A stretch of 64,000 nt of DNA, from the NCBI RefSeq assembly GCF_004016525.1, contig NZ_SACJ01000002.1:372001-436000 (forward strand), written 5' to 3'. Under the pieces are notes generated by a model. The model was not told where the DNA came from. It searched no databases and was given only the letters and a program-made list of their open reading frames with translations. Shown here piece after piece: positions 51,538-60,032 of this stretch (the first letter of the stretch is position 1; the number at the start of each line of letters is the position of its first letter). A program made the translations under genes and the position numbers. This DNA is from Flavobacterium sufflavum. Its GTDB lineage: Bacteria; Bacteroidota; Bacteroidia; Flavobacteriales; Flavobacteriaceae.

Positions 51538-51559
51538 GCCCAACCGTTGCCCAACCGTT
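51538..51559 (+). repeat. Right arm-type repeats of the element
   Basis: GCCCAACCGTT twice in tandem (51538-51548, 51549-51559), 143 bases inside attR, identical to the left 11-mer at 42790. The other bases of the 51473-51784 gap hold attR and the tRNA terminator. Confidence 0.75.
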
Positions 51560-51702
51560 TTAAGATTTTATTCAATTTCGTTCAATTTTATTCTATTATT
51601 GAATGATGCTTTTGTTTCTTATAAAGTATTGAATTTGTTGGTGTTTTAAGGAATTTGTCTAGGTTTTTTAATGGTTTTCTGAAAATGCCAAATCGATGGT
51701 CT

Positions 51703-51734
51703 AGGCGTGTAGGTTCGAGTCCTATTATCCGCAC
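51703..51734 (+). other. attR of the integrated element
   Basis: Exact 32-bp copy of the tRNA-Leu 3' end (attL 42713-42744). Only the 3' part of a tRNA is present, so it is not a second tRNA gene. Confidence 0.95.
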
Positions 51735-51765
51735 AAAAAGCTTCTCAATCGAGAAGCTTTTTTTA
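51735..51765 (+). terminator. Original tRNA-Leu terminator, displaced
   Basis: AAAAAGCTTCTC/GAGAAGCTTTTT with an AATC loop, directly after attR; it now has no tRNA transcript in front of it. Confidence 0.85.
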
Positions 51766-51784
51766 TACCTTATGTTTTGTGGGA

Positions 51785-52099
51785 TTATGCAATCTGTAAT
51801 GTCAATCCTAACGCATTGATTATTTGTACAAAATTTGAAATTTGTAAATCAGTTTTACCTTGTTCAATTTTAGCAATATAGGCGCGTTCTTTGCCTATTT
51901 GATCCGCTAATTGTTGTTGTGTTAGGTTTTTTTCTTTGCGTTTTTCTTTTATCAATTCGCCATAATAAAAAGCCAATGCTTTTTTTGTGAACTCCTCTCT
52001 TTCGGCTGTGCCTTGCTTGCCATATTTTTCGTCTAAATAGTCATTAGCAGAGTGTGTTTCTTTTTTTAACTTTTCTATATTTATTTTTATTCTTTCCAT
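51785..52099 (-). CDS. higA: HigA-like XRE antitoxin
   Basis: 104 residues with a C-terminal Cro/CI HTH (LTQQQLADQIGKERAYIAKIEQGKTDLQISNFVQIINALGL, in part). Overlaps the upstream toxin gene by 13 bases, in the toxin-first order typical of higBA. Binds the toxin and represses the operon. It lies outside the island, right beside attR. Confidence 0.88.
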   Translation of the reverse strand: MERIKINIEKLKKETHSANDYLDEKYGKQGTAEREEFTKKALAFYYGELIKEKRKEKNLTQQQLADQIGKERAYIAKIEQGKTDLQISNFVQIINALGLTLQIA

Positions 52100-52419
52100 T
52101 GCTCTAGAATTTTAATTGCCTTTTTTATCTGTTTGTCATAGTCCTTAGTCGATTTTTTCATAAAACCATTTAGAAACAATATTTCCTTACTTTGGTTTAT
52201 ATTGTTATGGTCTATTGTAAATATGATAACCCGATATTCATTGTTAACCTGTATCCTAATCTCATAAAACTGAGTATTGATTAATTTCTTTGCTATTTTA
52301 GAGTTAATTACCGATTGGGTTTTTATAACTTCAAATAGATAAGCTATTTTAGTTTTAACAATGGTTTCAGATGAATTTATGAAATCTAAAAACTCGTCCG
52401 TGAATTGTAAATTTCTCAT
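52087..52419 (-). CDS. higB: HigB/RelE-like toxin (Gp49 family)
   Basis: 110 residues with the phage Gp49-like/HigB pattern: FLDFINSSETIVKTKIAYLFEVIK, FYEIRIQVNNEYRVIIFTID and ILFLNGFMKKSTKDYDKQIKKAIKI (in part). Family members are ribosome-dependent mRNA interferases. Pairs with the HTH gene downstream. Confidence 0.88.
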   Translation of the reverse strand: MRNLQFTDEFLDFINSSETIVKTKIAYLFEVIKTQSVINSKIAKKLINTQFYEIRIQVNNEYRVIIFTIDHNNINQSKEILFLNGFMKKSTKDYDKQIKKAIKILEQWKE

Positions 52420-52603
52420 ATTTAAATCTTTTACAAATGTAATGAATTAGTTACATTGTTTTTTGTTTTGTTCCTTTTTTAACATTTCAGTATTAGGGGT
52501 TTAGTCTTTTCATCTTTCTTATAAAACTACATAAATAAATTGATGTTTGTATCTTGGTTTAATTTTGGAAAAAGTGATGCAGGATTAATAAAAAATTTAA
52601 ATG

Positions 52604-52611
52604 TATTTTTG
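52604..52611 (+). promoter_or_regulatory. Candidate -7 box of deoC
   Basis: TATTTTTG matches TAnnTTTG, 33 bases before the deoC start. Confidence 0.5.
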
Positions 52612-52644
52612 TGTTCAAACAACTACAAATATTCAAAACAATAA

Positions 52645-53388
52645 ATGGATATTAGACCTTTTATAGATTCCACTTATTTAAAAACAGCTTCGCAAGCGGC
52701 ATTGGATGAAACTCAAAACCAAGTTGTGGTGGAGACTTTTATCAGAGAAGCTGTGGAAGAGCGTTTTAAGCTCATTATGATTCGTCCGGAAATGGTTGCT
52801 GTAGCCAAAAAAATAATTTCAGAATCGGAATCGAATCTCCAAGTAGGAACAGTAATCGATTTTCCCCAAGGGCAATCCGGTATTGAAGAAAAATTGCGTG
52901 AGGCTAATCAGGCGATTGTTGACGGCGCTGACGAATTGGATTTTGTTTGTAATTATGAGGCTTTTAAAAATGGTAATGTAGATTTGGTGAAAGAAGAAAT
53001 TCTCAGAGGAACCCAATTAGTATTGGATAATAATAAAATAATCAAATGGATTATTGAAGTTGCCGCTTTGAGTGATAAGCAAATAATTCAGTTGTCGACT
53101 TTGATAAAAAATGTTGTTATGGCTAATTTTAAAGAAGCAGATTATGCTGCTGTCTTTGTGAAGTCTTCAACGGGTTTTTATCAAACTCAAAATAATGCGC
53201 CTAACGGTGCCACGATTCCTGCGGTAATTATGATGATTGAGAATGCATCGCCACTTTCGGTAAAAGCGGCCGGTGGAGTTCGAACCTATGAAGATGCGGT
53301 GGAGATGATTAAATTAGGTGTCAAACGTATTGGGACATCGGCAGCAAAAGCAATTGTAAATGGAGAAAAAAATCAAAATGAGTATTAA
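52645..53388 (+). CDS. deoC: Deoxyribose-phosphate aldolase
   Basis: 247 residues, DeoC family. It has the acidic EELDFVCNYEAF-like region (DELDFVCNYEAFKNG), the Schiff-base Lys in VFVKSSTGF and the final VKAAGGVRTYEDA. It splits 2-deoxyribose 5-phosphate to glyceraldehyde 3-phosphate and acetaldehyde. The remB gene starts 20 bases after its stop. Confidence 0.96.
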   Translation: MDIRPFIDSTYLKTASQAALDETQNQVVVETFIREAVEERFKLIMIRPEMVAVAKKIISESESNLQVGTVIDFPQGQSGIEEKLREANQAIVDGADELDFVCNYEAFKNGNVDLVKEEILRGTQLVLDNNKIIKWIIEVAALSDKQIIQLSTLIKNVVMANFKEADYAAVFVKSSTGFYQTQNNAPNGATIPAVIMMIENASPLSVKAAGGVRTYEDAVEMIKLGVKRIGTSAAKAIVNGEKNQNEY

Positions 53389-53407
53389 AAGAATGGTTGT
53401 AAACGAT

Positions 53408-55528
53408 ATGAAAAAAATAGTGCCAATTTTGTTTTTGTGCTTTTTTACTATTTTGGGTCATTCTCAATCTCAGGATTTGAGTTCTGATGCGGTGTTGAAT
53501 TCGCAACGTTTTCCTGTTTTTCCGGCTTGTAAAAGTTTAGAAGCAGCAGCACTGGAAAGTTGTTTTTATAATGAGGTGCAGGAGTTTGTTTTTCAAAATT
53601 TTGTTGTTCCGGAAAATTTGGTGGAGAATAATTTCAAGGGAAATGTCAAAGTGCTTTTTGAAGTAGATGCGACTGGTGTTTTTAAAGTGATTTATGTCAA
53701 TGCAGTTGATGAAAATTTAATTCAGGAAACCAAGCGCGTTTTTACAAAATTCCCAAAAATTACTCCTTCCACTTATAACGGGAAAGCGGAATATTCGAGA
53801 TATAATATCACAATTGCTATTCCGTTAAAAAGCCCAGCTACATTAGCAGCTGAGAATCTGGCAAAAGCGGATATTCTTAGAAATACCACCCAGCAATTGA
53901 CTGAATTAGATAATATTGTTTATAAAAAATACAATAATCCTGAGTTTGAAAGCCATTTGAATATTCCTTTTTCGCATAGTTATTATGCGCAATTTGATGG
54001 AGCTTTAAACCAAGTGGGAAGCAATAATCATACGGCTTCAAAACCTTATACTTATGCTGAGGTTGCTAAATATTACAACATTAAACAAGAAAATGAGAAG
54101 TTAAAGAAAAAAACTTCGGGCTGGTGGACCAGAAAATTATGGAATGAAAATACGGTAGAAATAAGAGGGGAAGATTATTGGTTTACTCTGAATCCTGTTT
54201 TGGATTTGCAGGTAGGAAAAGCATCAGGGAATAATTCGACGAATACATTTGTCAATACACGCGCCATTAATTTTAGAGGTGGTTTAGGGAAGCAATTGAA
54301 TTTTACGACCACGATTTTTGAAAGCCAGGGACGTTTTGCGGATTATTATAATCGTTATGCCGAGTCGATAAAGCCTTCCGGAGGAAATCCGGCGATTATT
54401 CCGGGAATAGGTATTGCTAAAGATTTTAAAACCGATGCTTACGATTTTCCTTTGGCTGAAGCCAATTTAACTTTTACTCCCAATAAATTTTTGGATTTGC
54501 AATTGGGTTATGGAAGGAACTTTATAGGTGACGGTTATCGCTCTTTGTTAGAAAGTGATGGTGCAAGTCCGTATCCTTATTTTAAGTTGAATACCAAGTT
54601 TTGGAAAATAAAATATACCAATACTTATATGTGGCTGAAAGATGTGCGTCCTGCCGTAACGTTGGATAAAACTTATGCTACGAAGTTCATGGCGAATCAT
54701 TATTTGAGTTGGAATGTTTCTAACAGATTGAATTTAGGTTTCTTTGAATCAGTAGTATGGAGCAATAGTAATGATAGAGGATTTGATGCGAGTTTTATCA
54801 ATCCGATTATTTTTTACCGTTCGGTAGAGTTTGGTTCTTCTTCTAAGTCAGGTAATGCTTTGCTTGGTTTGACTTTTAAATACAAATGGGATAACCAAAT
54901 TAACTTTTACGGGCAGTTTCTCTTAGATGAATTTTCATTGGGAGATATTAAAGATGGAGATAATAGTTGGAAAAATAAATACGGTTACCAGTTAGGGGCT
55001 AAATATTACAATGCTTTTAATGTGACCAACTTATTATTGCAACTGGAATACAACCGAGTGCGTCCTTATGTGTATTCGCATTCTGATCCAATTACTAATT
55101 ACGGACATAATAACCAGAGTATCGGCCATCAGTGGGGTGGGAATTTTGGTGAGTTTGTAGCTATTGCCCGCTATCATAAAGACCGATTTTTTGCTGATGT
55201 AAAATTGACAACTGCGATAAGAGGTTTTGATTTTGCTGCTTCAGGAGCGAATTCTAATTACGGTGGTGATATTTATCGCGATTACGACTTAGAGCGTTTT
55301 GCAAATTCAGGAGTAAAAGTAGGGCAAGGAAATAAGACTAATTTTTTCATGGCTGACATTCAGGGAGGTTATTTGATAAATCCGTCAACCAATTTGAAAC
55401 TTTTTGCGAGTTATATTTACAGGGATTTTAACCCAATGCAAAATACTGCAACTGTATTTAAAGAAAGTACTAATTGGTTTTCTATAGGAGTTCGTTCGGA
55501 TGTTTTTAACTGGTATTTTGATTATTGA
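53408..55528 (+). CDS. remB: RemB-like outer-membrane gliding motility protein
   Basis: The ATG at 53408 gives a signal peptide MKKIVPILFLCFFTILGHSQ and 706 residues; upstream in-frame ATGs (53360 and others) overlap deoC and lack this signal. Residues about 25-140 resemble a TonB C-terminal domain (FEVDATGVFKVIYVNAVDENLIQETKRVFTKFPKITP, in part); the remainder is a beta-barrel-type region ending SIGVRSDVFNWYFDY. Size and deoC-remB order fit flavobacterial RemB, linked to gliding. The name is by pattern and position. Confidence 0.75.
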   Translation: MKKIVPILFLCFFTILGHSQSQDLSSDAVLNSQRFPVFPACKSLEAAALESCFYNEVQEFVFQNFVVPENLVENNFKGNVKVLFEVDATGVFKVIYVNAVDENLIQETKRVFTKFPKITPSTYNGKAEYSRYNITIAIPLKSPATLAAENLAKADILRNTTQQLTELDNIVYKKYNNPEFESHLNIPFSHSYYAQFDGALNQVGSNNHTASKPYTYAEVAKYYNIKQENEKLKKKTSGWWTRKLWNENTVEIRGEDYWFTLNPVLDLQVGKASGNNSTNTFVNTRAINFRGGLGKQLNFTTTIFESQGRFADYYNRYAESIKPSGGNPAIIPGIGIAKDFKTDAYDFPLAEANLTFTPNKFLDLQLGYGRNFIGDGYRSLLESDGASPYPYFKLNTKFWKIKYTNTYMWLKDVRPAVTLDKTYATKFMANHYLSWNVSNRLNLGFFESVVWSNSNDRGFDASFINPIIFYRSVEFGSSSKSGNALLGLTFKYKWDNQINFYGQFLLDEFSLGDIKDGDNSWKNKYGYQLGAKYYNAFNVTNLLLQLEYNRVRPYVYSHSDPITNYGHNNQSIGHQWGGNFGEFVAIARYHKDRFFADVKLTTAIRGFDFAASGANSNYGGDIYRDYDLERFANSGVKVGQGNKTNFFMADIQGGYLINPSTNLKLFASYIYRDFNPMQNTATVFKESTNWFSIGVRSDVFNWYFDY

Positions 55529-55631
55529 TAATTAAGGCGCAATAGATTAACTTAATAAATTTTCAAGAAGTTATCCTAATTAGTTTTGATGCAAAAAATT
55601 GTATCTTTGAAGTAATAAAAGACAGATTGTT

Positions 55632-55850
55632 ATGAATTTACAGTTAACAAAAATGGAGCTGATAGAGATGCTTTTAAGTACTAAAAAAGCGACTGTGTTA
55701 AAGAAAGTAAAGGCTATTTTAGAAGAAGACCAGGCTCGATTAACAGAGGAGGATTATAAAATTATTGATTCGAGAAGAGAAAGCCACTTAAGAGGTGAAA
55801 GCAAATCTTTTTCATGGGAAGAAGCAAAACAGCAGATTCTTAAATCATAG
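55632..55850 (+). CDS. Small antitoxin of a RelE/ParE module
   Basis: 72 residues: helical with MLLSTKKATVLKKVKAILEEDQARLTEEDYKIIDSRRE (in part) and the C-terminal FSWEEAKQQILKS typical of the addiction-module family with a GxSxxxSWEE phrase (here GESKSFSWEE). Precedes the toxin by 4 bases. Confidence 0.8.
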   Translation: MNLQLTKMELIEMLLSTKKATVLKKVKAILEEDQARLTEEDYKIIDSRRESHLRGESKSFSWEEAKQQILKS

Positions 55851-55854
55851 TTTT

Positions 55855-56151
55855 GTGAAGTATACGCTAGAAATTAAAGAAGAAGCAGTTCTTGATATTA
55901 AGGAAGCGTATCTTTATTATGAGGAACGTAAAATAGGTTTGGGGAATCGTTTTTTAGATACTTTAGAAATCTATTTAGAAAGAGTACAGCAATATCCTGA
56001 GCATTATCAAATCAGGAGAAAACCTTATAGAGAAGCTTTTATTAAAGATTTTCCATATTTAATTATCTACGAAATAGAAGGAAATAAAGTAATTGTTTAT
56101 GCTGTTTTTAATACTTGGAGAAATCCAAATAAAAAACCAGTAAAGAAATAA
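55855..56151 (+). CDS. RelE/ParE-family toxin
   Basis: GTG at 55855 starts VKYTLEIKEEAVLDIKEAYLYYEERKIGLGNRFLDTLE (in part), the ParE/RelE pattern; 98 residues. The ATG at 55795 lies inside the antitoxin gene and is unlikely. Ends with YLIIYEIEGNKVIVYAVFNTWRNP. Likely acts on DNA gyrase or mRNA; the family call is firm, the target is not. Confidence 0.82.
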   Translation: MKYTLEIKEEAVLDIKEAYLYYEERKIGLGNRFLDTLEIYLERVQQYPEHYQIRRKPYREAFIKDFPYLIIYEIEGNKVIVYAVFNTWRNPNKKPVKK

Positions 56152-56213
56152 ATGTGGTATCTCTCAATGGTATTGTTCTTAAGGATTTGTGTCGAATGCT
56201 ACTTCTTGTAAAC

Positions 56214-56270
56214 TTCTCGATACAATTTTTAATAGTAAAGCTGTCGCATTACTATTAAAAACCACTCGAA
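56214..56270. repeat. TTCTCGATA...CACTCGAA element, copy B
   Basis: Ends match copy A at 37707 in reverse orientation. Its core is a perfect 13-bp hairpin TTTTTAATAGTAA/TTACTATTAAAAA with a 10-base loop, different from the core of copy A. Confidence 0.75.
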
Positions 56271-56362
56271 GTGATGGTGCAATGGATTAACGAAATAAAT
56301 TTTCAAGATTTTACTCTAAAAAAGCTTAAATTTTTCTTCAACAATATTTTATGATTTGTTTT

Positions 56363-56393
56363 TTGTCAAATCCCTTTTGTTGCGTTACTTTTG
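56363..56393 (+). promoter_or_regulatory. Promoter of the oxidase assembly operon
   Basis: TTG at 56363-56365, a 20-base spacer and TACTTTTG at 56386-56393, 21 bases before the cyoE ATG. Confidence 0.75.
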
Positions 56394-56413
56394 CAGCAGT
56401 TTTATAAAACTTA

Positions 56414-57328
56414 ATGAAAACTGCATTGAACACGACTATAAATACATTTTCCCTTAAAACGGTTTTTACAGATTTTAAAGAAATCACAAAAGCAGGATTG
56501 GCTATTAGTGTTTTGTTTTCTTCTATTGCGGGATATCTTTTAGGTTTTAATGAGGATCAGCCTTTTCAATGGTCGGTTTTGTTGATGCTTTGTGTAGGTG
56601 GTTATTGTATGGTAGGAGCTTCAAATGCTTTCAATCAGGTAATTGAGAAAGATTTAGATGCTTTGATGGATCGAACTAAAAATCGTCCGGTGCCTTCAGG
56701 AAGAATGTCTTCAAATATGGCGTTGGTAGTGGCTAGTTTACTTACCTTAATAGGGCTTTCATTATTGTATATGATTAATCCCAAAACAGCAATGTTTGGG
56801 GCAATTTCTATATTTTTATACACCAGCGTCTATACACCGCTAAAAACACTTACCTCTTTATCTGTTTTTGTGGGGGCTTTTCCGGGTGCTATTCCTTTTA
56901 TGTTGGGCTGGGTTGCTGCTACAGGCGATTTTGGAATTGAGGCAGGGACTTTATTTTTAATTCAGTTTTTCTGGCAGTTTCCTCATTTTTGGGCTATTGG
57001 TTGGTTTTTGTATGAAGATTATGAGAAAGCTGGTTTTTTCATGTTGCCTACCGGTAAGAAAGATAAAGGAACGGCATTGCAGGTTATTTTGTATACCGTT
57101 TGGTTGATTATTGCTTCTTTGTTGCCATCAATTGGGTACACAGGTAAATTGTTTATTTCTTCATATGCTGCGGTAGCAGTGTTTTTATTGGGGCTTTGGA
57201 TGCTTTATTATGCGGTTCAGTTGTATAAGGTTAGAACGGCTAAAGCGGCTAGGACTTTAATGTTAGTAAGTGTTTCTTATATTTCATTGTTGCAATTGGT
57301 TTATATAATTGATAAATTTTTAAGATAG
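56414..57328 (+). CDS. cyoE: Protoheme IX farnesyltransferase (heme O synthase)
   Basis: 304 residues, UbiA superfamily, with about eight membrane helices. The prenyl-diphosphate-binding motif reads NQVIEKDLDALMDRTKNRPVP and the second Asp-rich loop LYEDYEKAGFFMLP. It makes heme O for cytochrome oxidase. First gene of a tight operon with cox3, cox3, cox4 and sco. Gap of 2 bases to the next gene. Confidence 0.95.
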   Translation: MKTALNTTINTFSLKTVFTDFKEITKAGLAISVLFSSIAGYLLGFNEDQPFQWSVLLMLCVGGYCMVGASNAFNQVIEKDLDALMDRTKNRPVPSGRMSSNMALVVASLLTLIGLSLLYMINPKTAMFGAISIFLYTSVYTPLKTLTSLSVFVGAFPGAIPFMLGWVAATGDFGIEAGTLFLIQFFWQFPHFWAIGWFLYEDYEKAGFFMLPTGKKDKGTALQVILYTVWLIIASLLPSIGYTGKLFISSYAAVAVFLLGLWMLYYAVQLYKVRTAKAARTLMLVSVSYISLLQLVYIIDKFLR

Positions 57329-57330
57329 TT

Positions 57331-57918
57331 ATGGGAGTTACAATGACAGCAGACGAACATAAAGCAAGAACGGCAAGATCATATAAAATGATATTGTTGT
57401 TTGCTATGGTTAGTATGACTATGATGTTTGCAGGATTAACAAGTGCTTTTGTGGTAAGTAAGTCAAGAGCCGATTGGTTGAAAGATTTTCAGTTACCAAC
57501 AGCTTTTTGTATTAGTACAATTGTGATAATTGGATGTAGTGTGACTTTTTATCTGGCTAAGAAAGCAATTCAAAAGGATGATCAAAGTCAAACTACAATA
57601 ATGCTTTTGGCTACTTTGATTTTGGGAATTTTGTTTGTGGTATCGCAATTTGTGGGTTTTGGACAAATTATCGAAAGTGGTTATTATGTGACTGGGCAAG
57701 GAAGTTCGATTACGATGACTTTTCTTTATATAATTGCTTTAATGCACTTATTACATGTGGCTGGAGGCTTAATTTCACTTTTAATTATAATTTATAATCA
57801 TTTTAAACAAAAGTACAATTCGAGTCAAACTCTTGGAATAGAACTAGGTGCAATGTATTGGCACTTTCTGGATTTCCTATGGGTTTTATTATTTGTATTT
57901 TTATATTTCTTTAAATAA
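57331..57918 (+). CDS. Cytochrome c oxidase subunit III (short form)
   Basis: 195 residues with five membrane helices; LMHLLHVAGGLISLL and YWHFLDFLWVLLFVFLYF are the usual heme-copper oxidase subunit III features. A second, longer subunit III gene follows. Two subunit III genes in series is normal in flavobacterial aa3-type oxidase operons. Subunits I and II are not in the window. Confidence 0.92.
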   Translation: MGVTMTADEHKARTARSYKMILLFAMVSMTMMFAGLTSAFVVSKSRADWLKDFQLPTAFCISTIVIIGCSVTFYLAKKAIQKDDQSQTTIMLLATLILGILFVVSQFVGFGQIIESGYYVTGQGSSITMTFLYIIALMHLLHVAGGLISLLIIIYNHFKQKYNSSQTLGIELGAMYWHFLDFLWVLLFVFLYFFK

Positions 57919-57960
57919 GAAAAAAACGTAAATTTGGGAACTTTTTAACGAATAACTTTT

Positions 57961-58935
57961 ATGGAAGCGACAGTTACTACTGCAAATAGTGAAGAAAAAA
58001 CTTGGGGAGGCGGCAATGAGCCAATGGGAGCAAGTTATGGTAAAATGATGATGTGGTTTTTTATCGTATCAGATGCCTTAACATTCTCTGGATTTCTAGC
58101 AGCTTACGGTTTTTCTAGATTTAAATTTATTGAAACATGGCCTTTGCCAGATGAAGTGTTTACTCACTTCCCTTTTATGCATGGGGTTGCGGCACCTATG
58201 TACTATGTAGCATTTATGACTTTTATTTTGATTTTCTCATCTGTAACAATGGTTTTGGCTGTTGATGCGGGTCATCAAATGAAAAAGAATAAAGTTATTA
58301 TTTACATGTTTTTAACCATTATCGGTGGTTTAATTTTCGTTGGTTCTCAAGCTTGGGAGTGGAAAAACTTTATCAATGGTGAGTATGGAGCTATCGAAAC
58401 AAAAGGAGGAAGCATTCTTCAGTTTGTTGATAAAGACGGAAAACAAATAGCACTTGCTGATTTTGCAGCAACTTTACCTGAAGAAAGAACTCAGTTGTCA
58501 AGAAGTCATGCGACTTGGTTTATGGAAGAGTCTACTCAGCCAACTTATTCAGTAGCTGAAGTACAGGCTGGTTTTAAAGCACATCCTGATTTGTTGATTA
58601 GAACTGAAGTTATAAAAGATAAAAAGAAAACTGTTCTTTCAAGAGCTGAATCTGAACAAAGATTAGCTCAGGCTGCTTTAGTAGTTGAAGGAGCTAACTT
58701 GGAAAGAAATGAGTATGGAAGTAAGTTGTTTGCTGATTTCTTCTTCTTTATTACAGGTTTCCACGGATTCCACGTTTTCTCAGGGGTAATTATCAATATC
58801 ATTATATTCTTTAATGTGTTGCTTGGAACTTATGAGAAAAGAAAAAGTTATGAAATGGTGGAGAAAGTTGGATTATACTGGCACTTTGTTGACTTGGTGT
58901 GGGTATTTGTATTCACGGTTTTCTATCTAGTTTAA
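57961..58935 (+). CDS. Cytochrome c oxidase subunit III with large loop
   Basis: 324 residues, again a subunit III core (FFITGFHGFHVFSGVIIN, GLYWHFVDLVWVFVFTVFY). A soluble insertion of about 90 residues (about 150-250: ETKGGSILQFVDKDGKQIALADFAATLPEE..., given in part) sits between two helices. The insertion is Lys/Glu rich and has no recognised domain. It is probably a lineage feature. Confidence 0.92.
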   Translation: MEATVTTANSEEKTWGGGNEPMGASYGKMMMWFFIVSDALTFSGFLAAYGFSRFKFIETWPLPDEVFTHFPFMHGVAAPMYYVAFMTFILIFSSVTMVLAVDAGHQMKKNKVIIYMFLTIIGGLIFVGSQAWEWKNFINGEYGAIETKGGSILQFVDKDGKQIALADFAATLPEERTQLSRSHATWFMEESTQPTYSVAEVQAGFKAHPDLLIRTEVIKDKKKTVLSRAESEQRLAQAALVVEGANLERNEYGSKLFADFFFFITGFHGFHVFSGVIINIIIFFNVLLGTYEKRKSYEMVEKVGLYWHFVDLVWVFVFTVFYLV

Positions 58936-58955
58936 TTTTTTAAAGTTATTTTATT

Positions 58956-59306
58956 ATGGCACACGCACATGAATCAAACGCGGGTAGAATTTGGAAAGTA
59001 TTCGCAATCCTATCAGTAGTTACAATTATAGAGGTTTTTTTAGGTATTTACAAGCCTGATGCTTTACATCATAGTCATTTTCTTGGTTTAAGTTTGTTGA
59101 ACTGGGTGTTTTATGCACTTACTATTTTTAAGGCATATTACATTGTATGGGCTTTTATGCACATGGAAGGGGAGAAATCAAGCCTTAGATGGGCTGTAGT
59201 TTTACCAGTTGTTTTTCTTGTCTTATACTTACTTTTCATTCTGTTGACTGAAGGGCATTATATTTATGGGGTTTTTAAAGATTCAACCATTAAATGGAAT
59301 TTTTAA
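58956..59306 (+). CDS. Cytochrome c oxidase subunit IV family protein
   Basis: 116 residues with three membrane helices and a His-rich N-terminus (MAHAHESNAGRIWKVFAILS). Central pattern YYIVWAFMHMEGEKSSLRW matches the bacterial subunit IV group. The terminator at 59321 may end part of the transcription here. Confidence 0.9.
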   Translation: MAHAHESNAGRIWKVFAILSVVTIIEVFLGIYKPDALHHSHFLGLSLLNWVFYALTIFKAYYIVWAFMHMEGEKSSLRWAVVLPVVFLVLYLLFILLTEGHYIYGVFKDSTIKWNF

Positions 59307-59320
59307 CACTATATTAATTC

Positions 59321-59353
59321 AAAAAAAGGGCACGCATTGCGTGCCTTTTTTTA
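59321..59353 (+). terminator. Terminator inside the oxidase gene cluster
   Basis: AAAAAAAGGGCACGC and GCGTGCCTTTTTTT pair with one bulged G and end in T7. It separates the subunit genes from the 59382 gene. Confidence 0.85.
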
Positions 59354-59381
59354 TTTTTGCATTTAAAATTAATTTTTCCTG

Positions 59382-60023
59382 ATGAAAAAAAATATAGTTC
59401 TTTTTACACTCTTTGTTTTGCCTATTGTAGCTTATCTTTTCTTTGCTTCGGGTGTTAATAGCTTTACTAAGCTTCCTATTATTACCCCTAAAGTTGCTGA
59501 CTTAGGAAATTGGAAATCTTTAAAGGGAGAAAAGGTTAGTCTGGATAATAAAATTACTATTCTGGGCTTTTCAGGAACGGAGATTTTAAAGAACAGAGGG
59601 AATCTTTTTAATTTAAATGAAAAGATCTATCAGCGTTACCATACTTTTAATGATTTGCAGTTTGTGATGGTTTGTCCATTAGGAACTGAAAAGGATATAA
59701 AAAACATAATGGATGCTTTTGATGACTTTACCGATGTTTCTCAATGGCATTTCGTTTTTACAACTCCTGAAGAAATTGAATCCTATTATAAGCAATTAAA
59801 ATTAGTGAAGCCATTAGATGCTAATGCTGGAACTTCTAATGTTTTTATAGTAGATAAGCTAAGAAATTTGAGAGGTAGAAAAGATCAAAAAGAATATAAA
59901 GAAGGCTATGATACTTTTCATCCTTCTGAATTGAGTAATGAGATGTTAGATGATTTTAAGATTATTCTTTATGAGTACCGTGCTGCTCTTAAGAAGAATC
60001 ACAATGCTACCAAACAATTATAA
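59382..60023 (+). CDS. SCO-like membrane protein lacking the metal cysteines
   Basis: 213 residues: an N-terminal helix MKKNIVLFTLFVLPIVAYLF, then a thioredoxin-like domain (KITILGFSGTEILKNRG, FVMVCPLGTEKDIKNIMDAFD, SNVFIVDKLRNLRGR). The layout resembles the SCO gene immediately downstream, but the CxxxC copper site is absent (only one Cys, in VMVCP). Likely an assembly factor paralogue. No activity can be assigned. Confidence 0.7.
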   Translation: MKKNIVLFTLFVLPIVAYLFFASGVNSFTKLPIITPKVADLGNWKSLKGEKVSLDNKITILGFSGTEILKNRGNLFNLNEKIYQRYHTFNDLQFVMVCPLGTEKDIKNIMDAFDDFTDVSQWHFVFTTPEEIESYYKQLKLVKPLDANAGTSNVFIVDKLRNLRGRKDQKEYKEGYDTFHPSELSNEMLDDFKIILYEYRAALKKNHNATKQL

Positions 60024-60032
60024 AAACATTTT

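Larger units (their letters stand above)
42713..51734. mobile_element. Integrated mobile element (about 9.0 kb) in tRNA-Leu
   Basis: Bounded by 32-bp direct repeats of the tRNA 3' end, with a tyrosine integrase next to attR. Gene order from right to left: integrase, Fic, unknown 274-residue protein, excisionase-like HTH, unknown 136-residue protein, candidate Rep, 76-residue protein, an XRE regulator on the other strand, and four genes for exported or lipid-anchored proteins. No relaxase, VirB/D, capsid or Zot-like gene is present, so it would be mobilised by others or propagate by integrase and Rep alone. It is an integrative element of unassigned type. Confidence 0.9.

Noticed and set aside
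51703..51734. Second tRNA-Leu gene at attR
   Set aside because: Only the 3' 32 bases of the tRNA are present; no D arm or anticodon arm precedes them.
42713..51734. Element as a complete prophage
   Set aside because: No capsid, tail, lysis or filamentous assembly (Zot-like) gene is present in the 9 kb.
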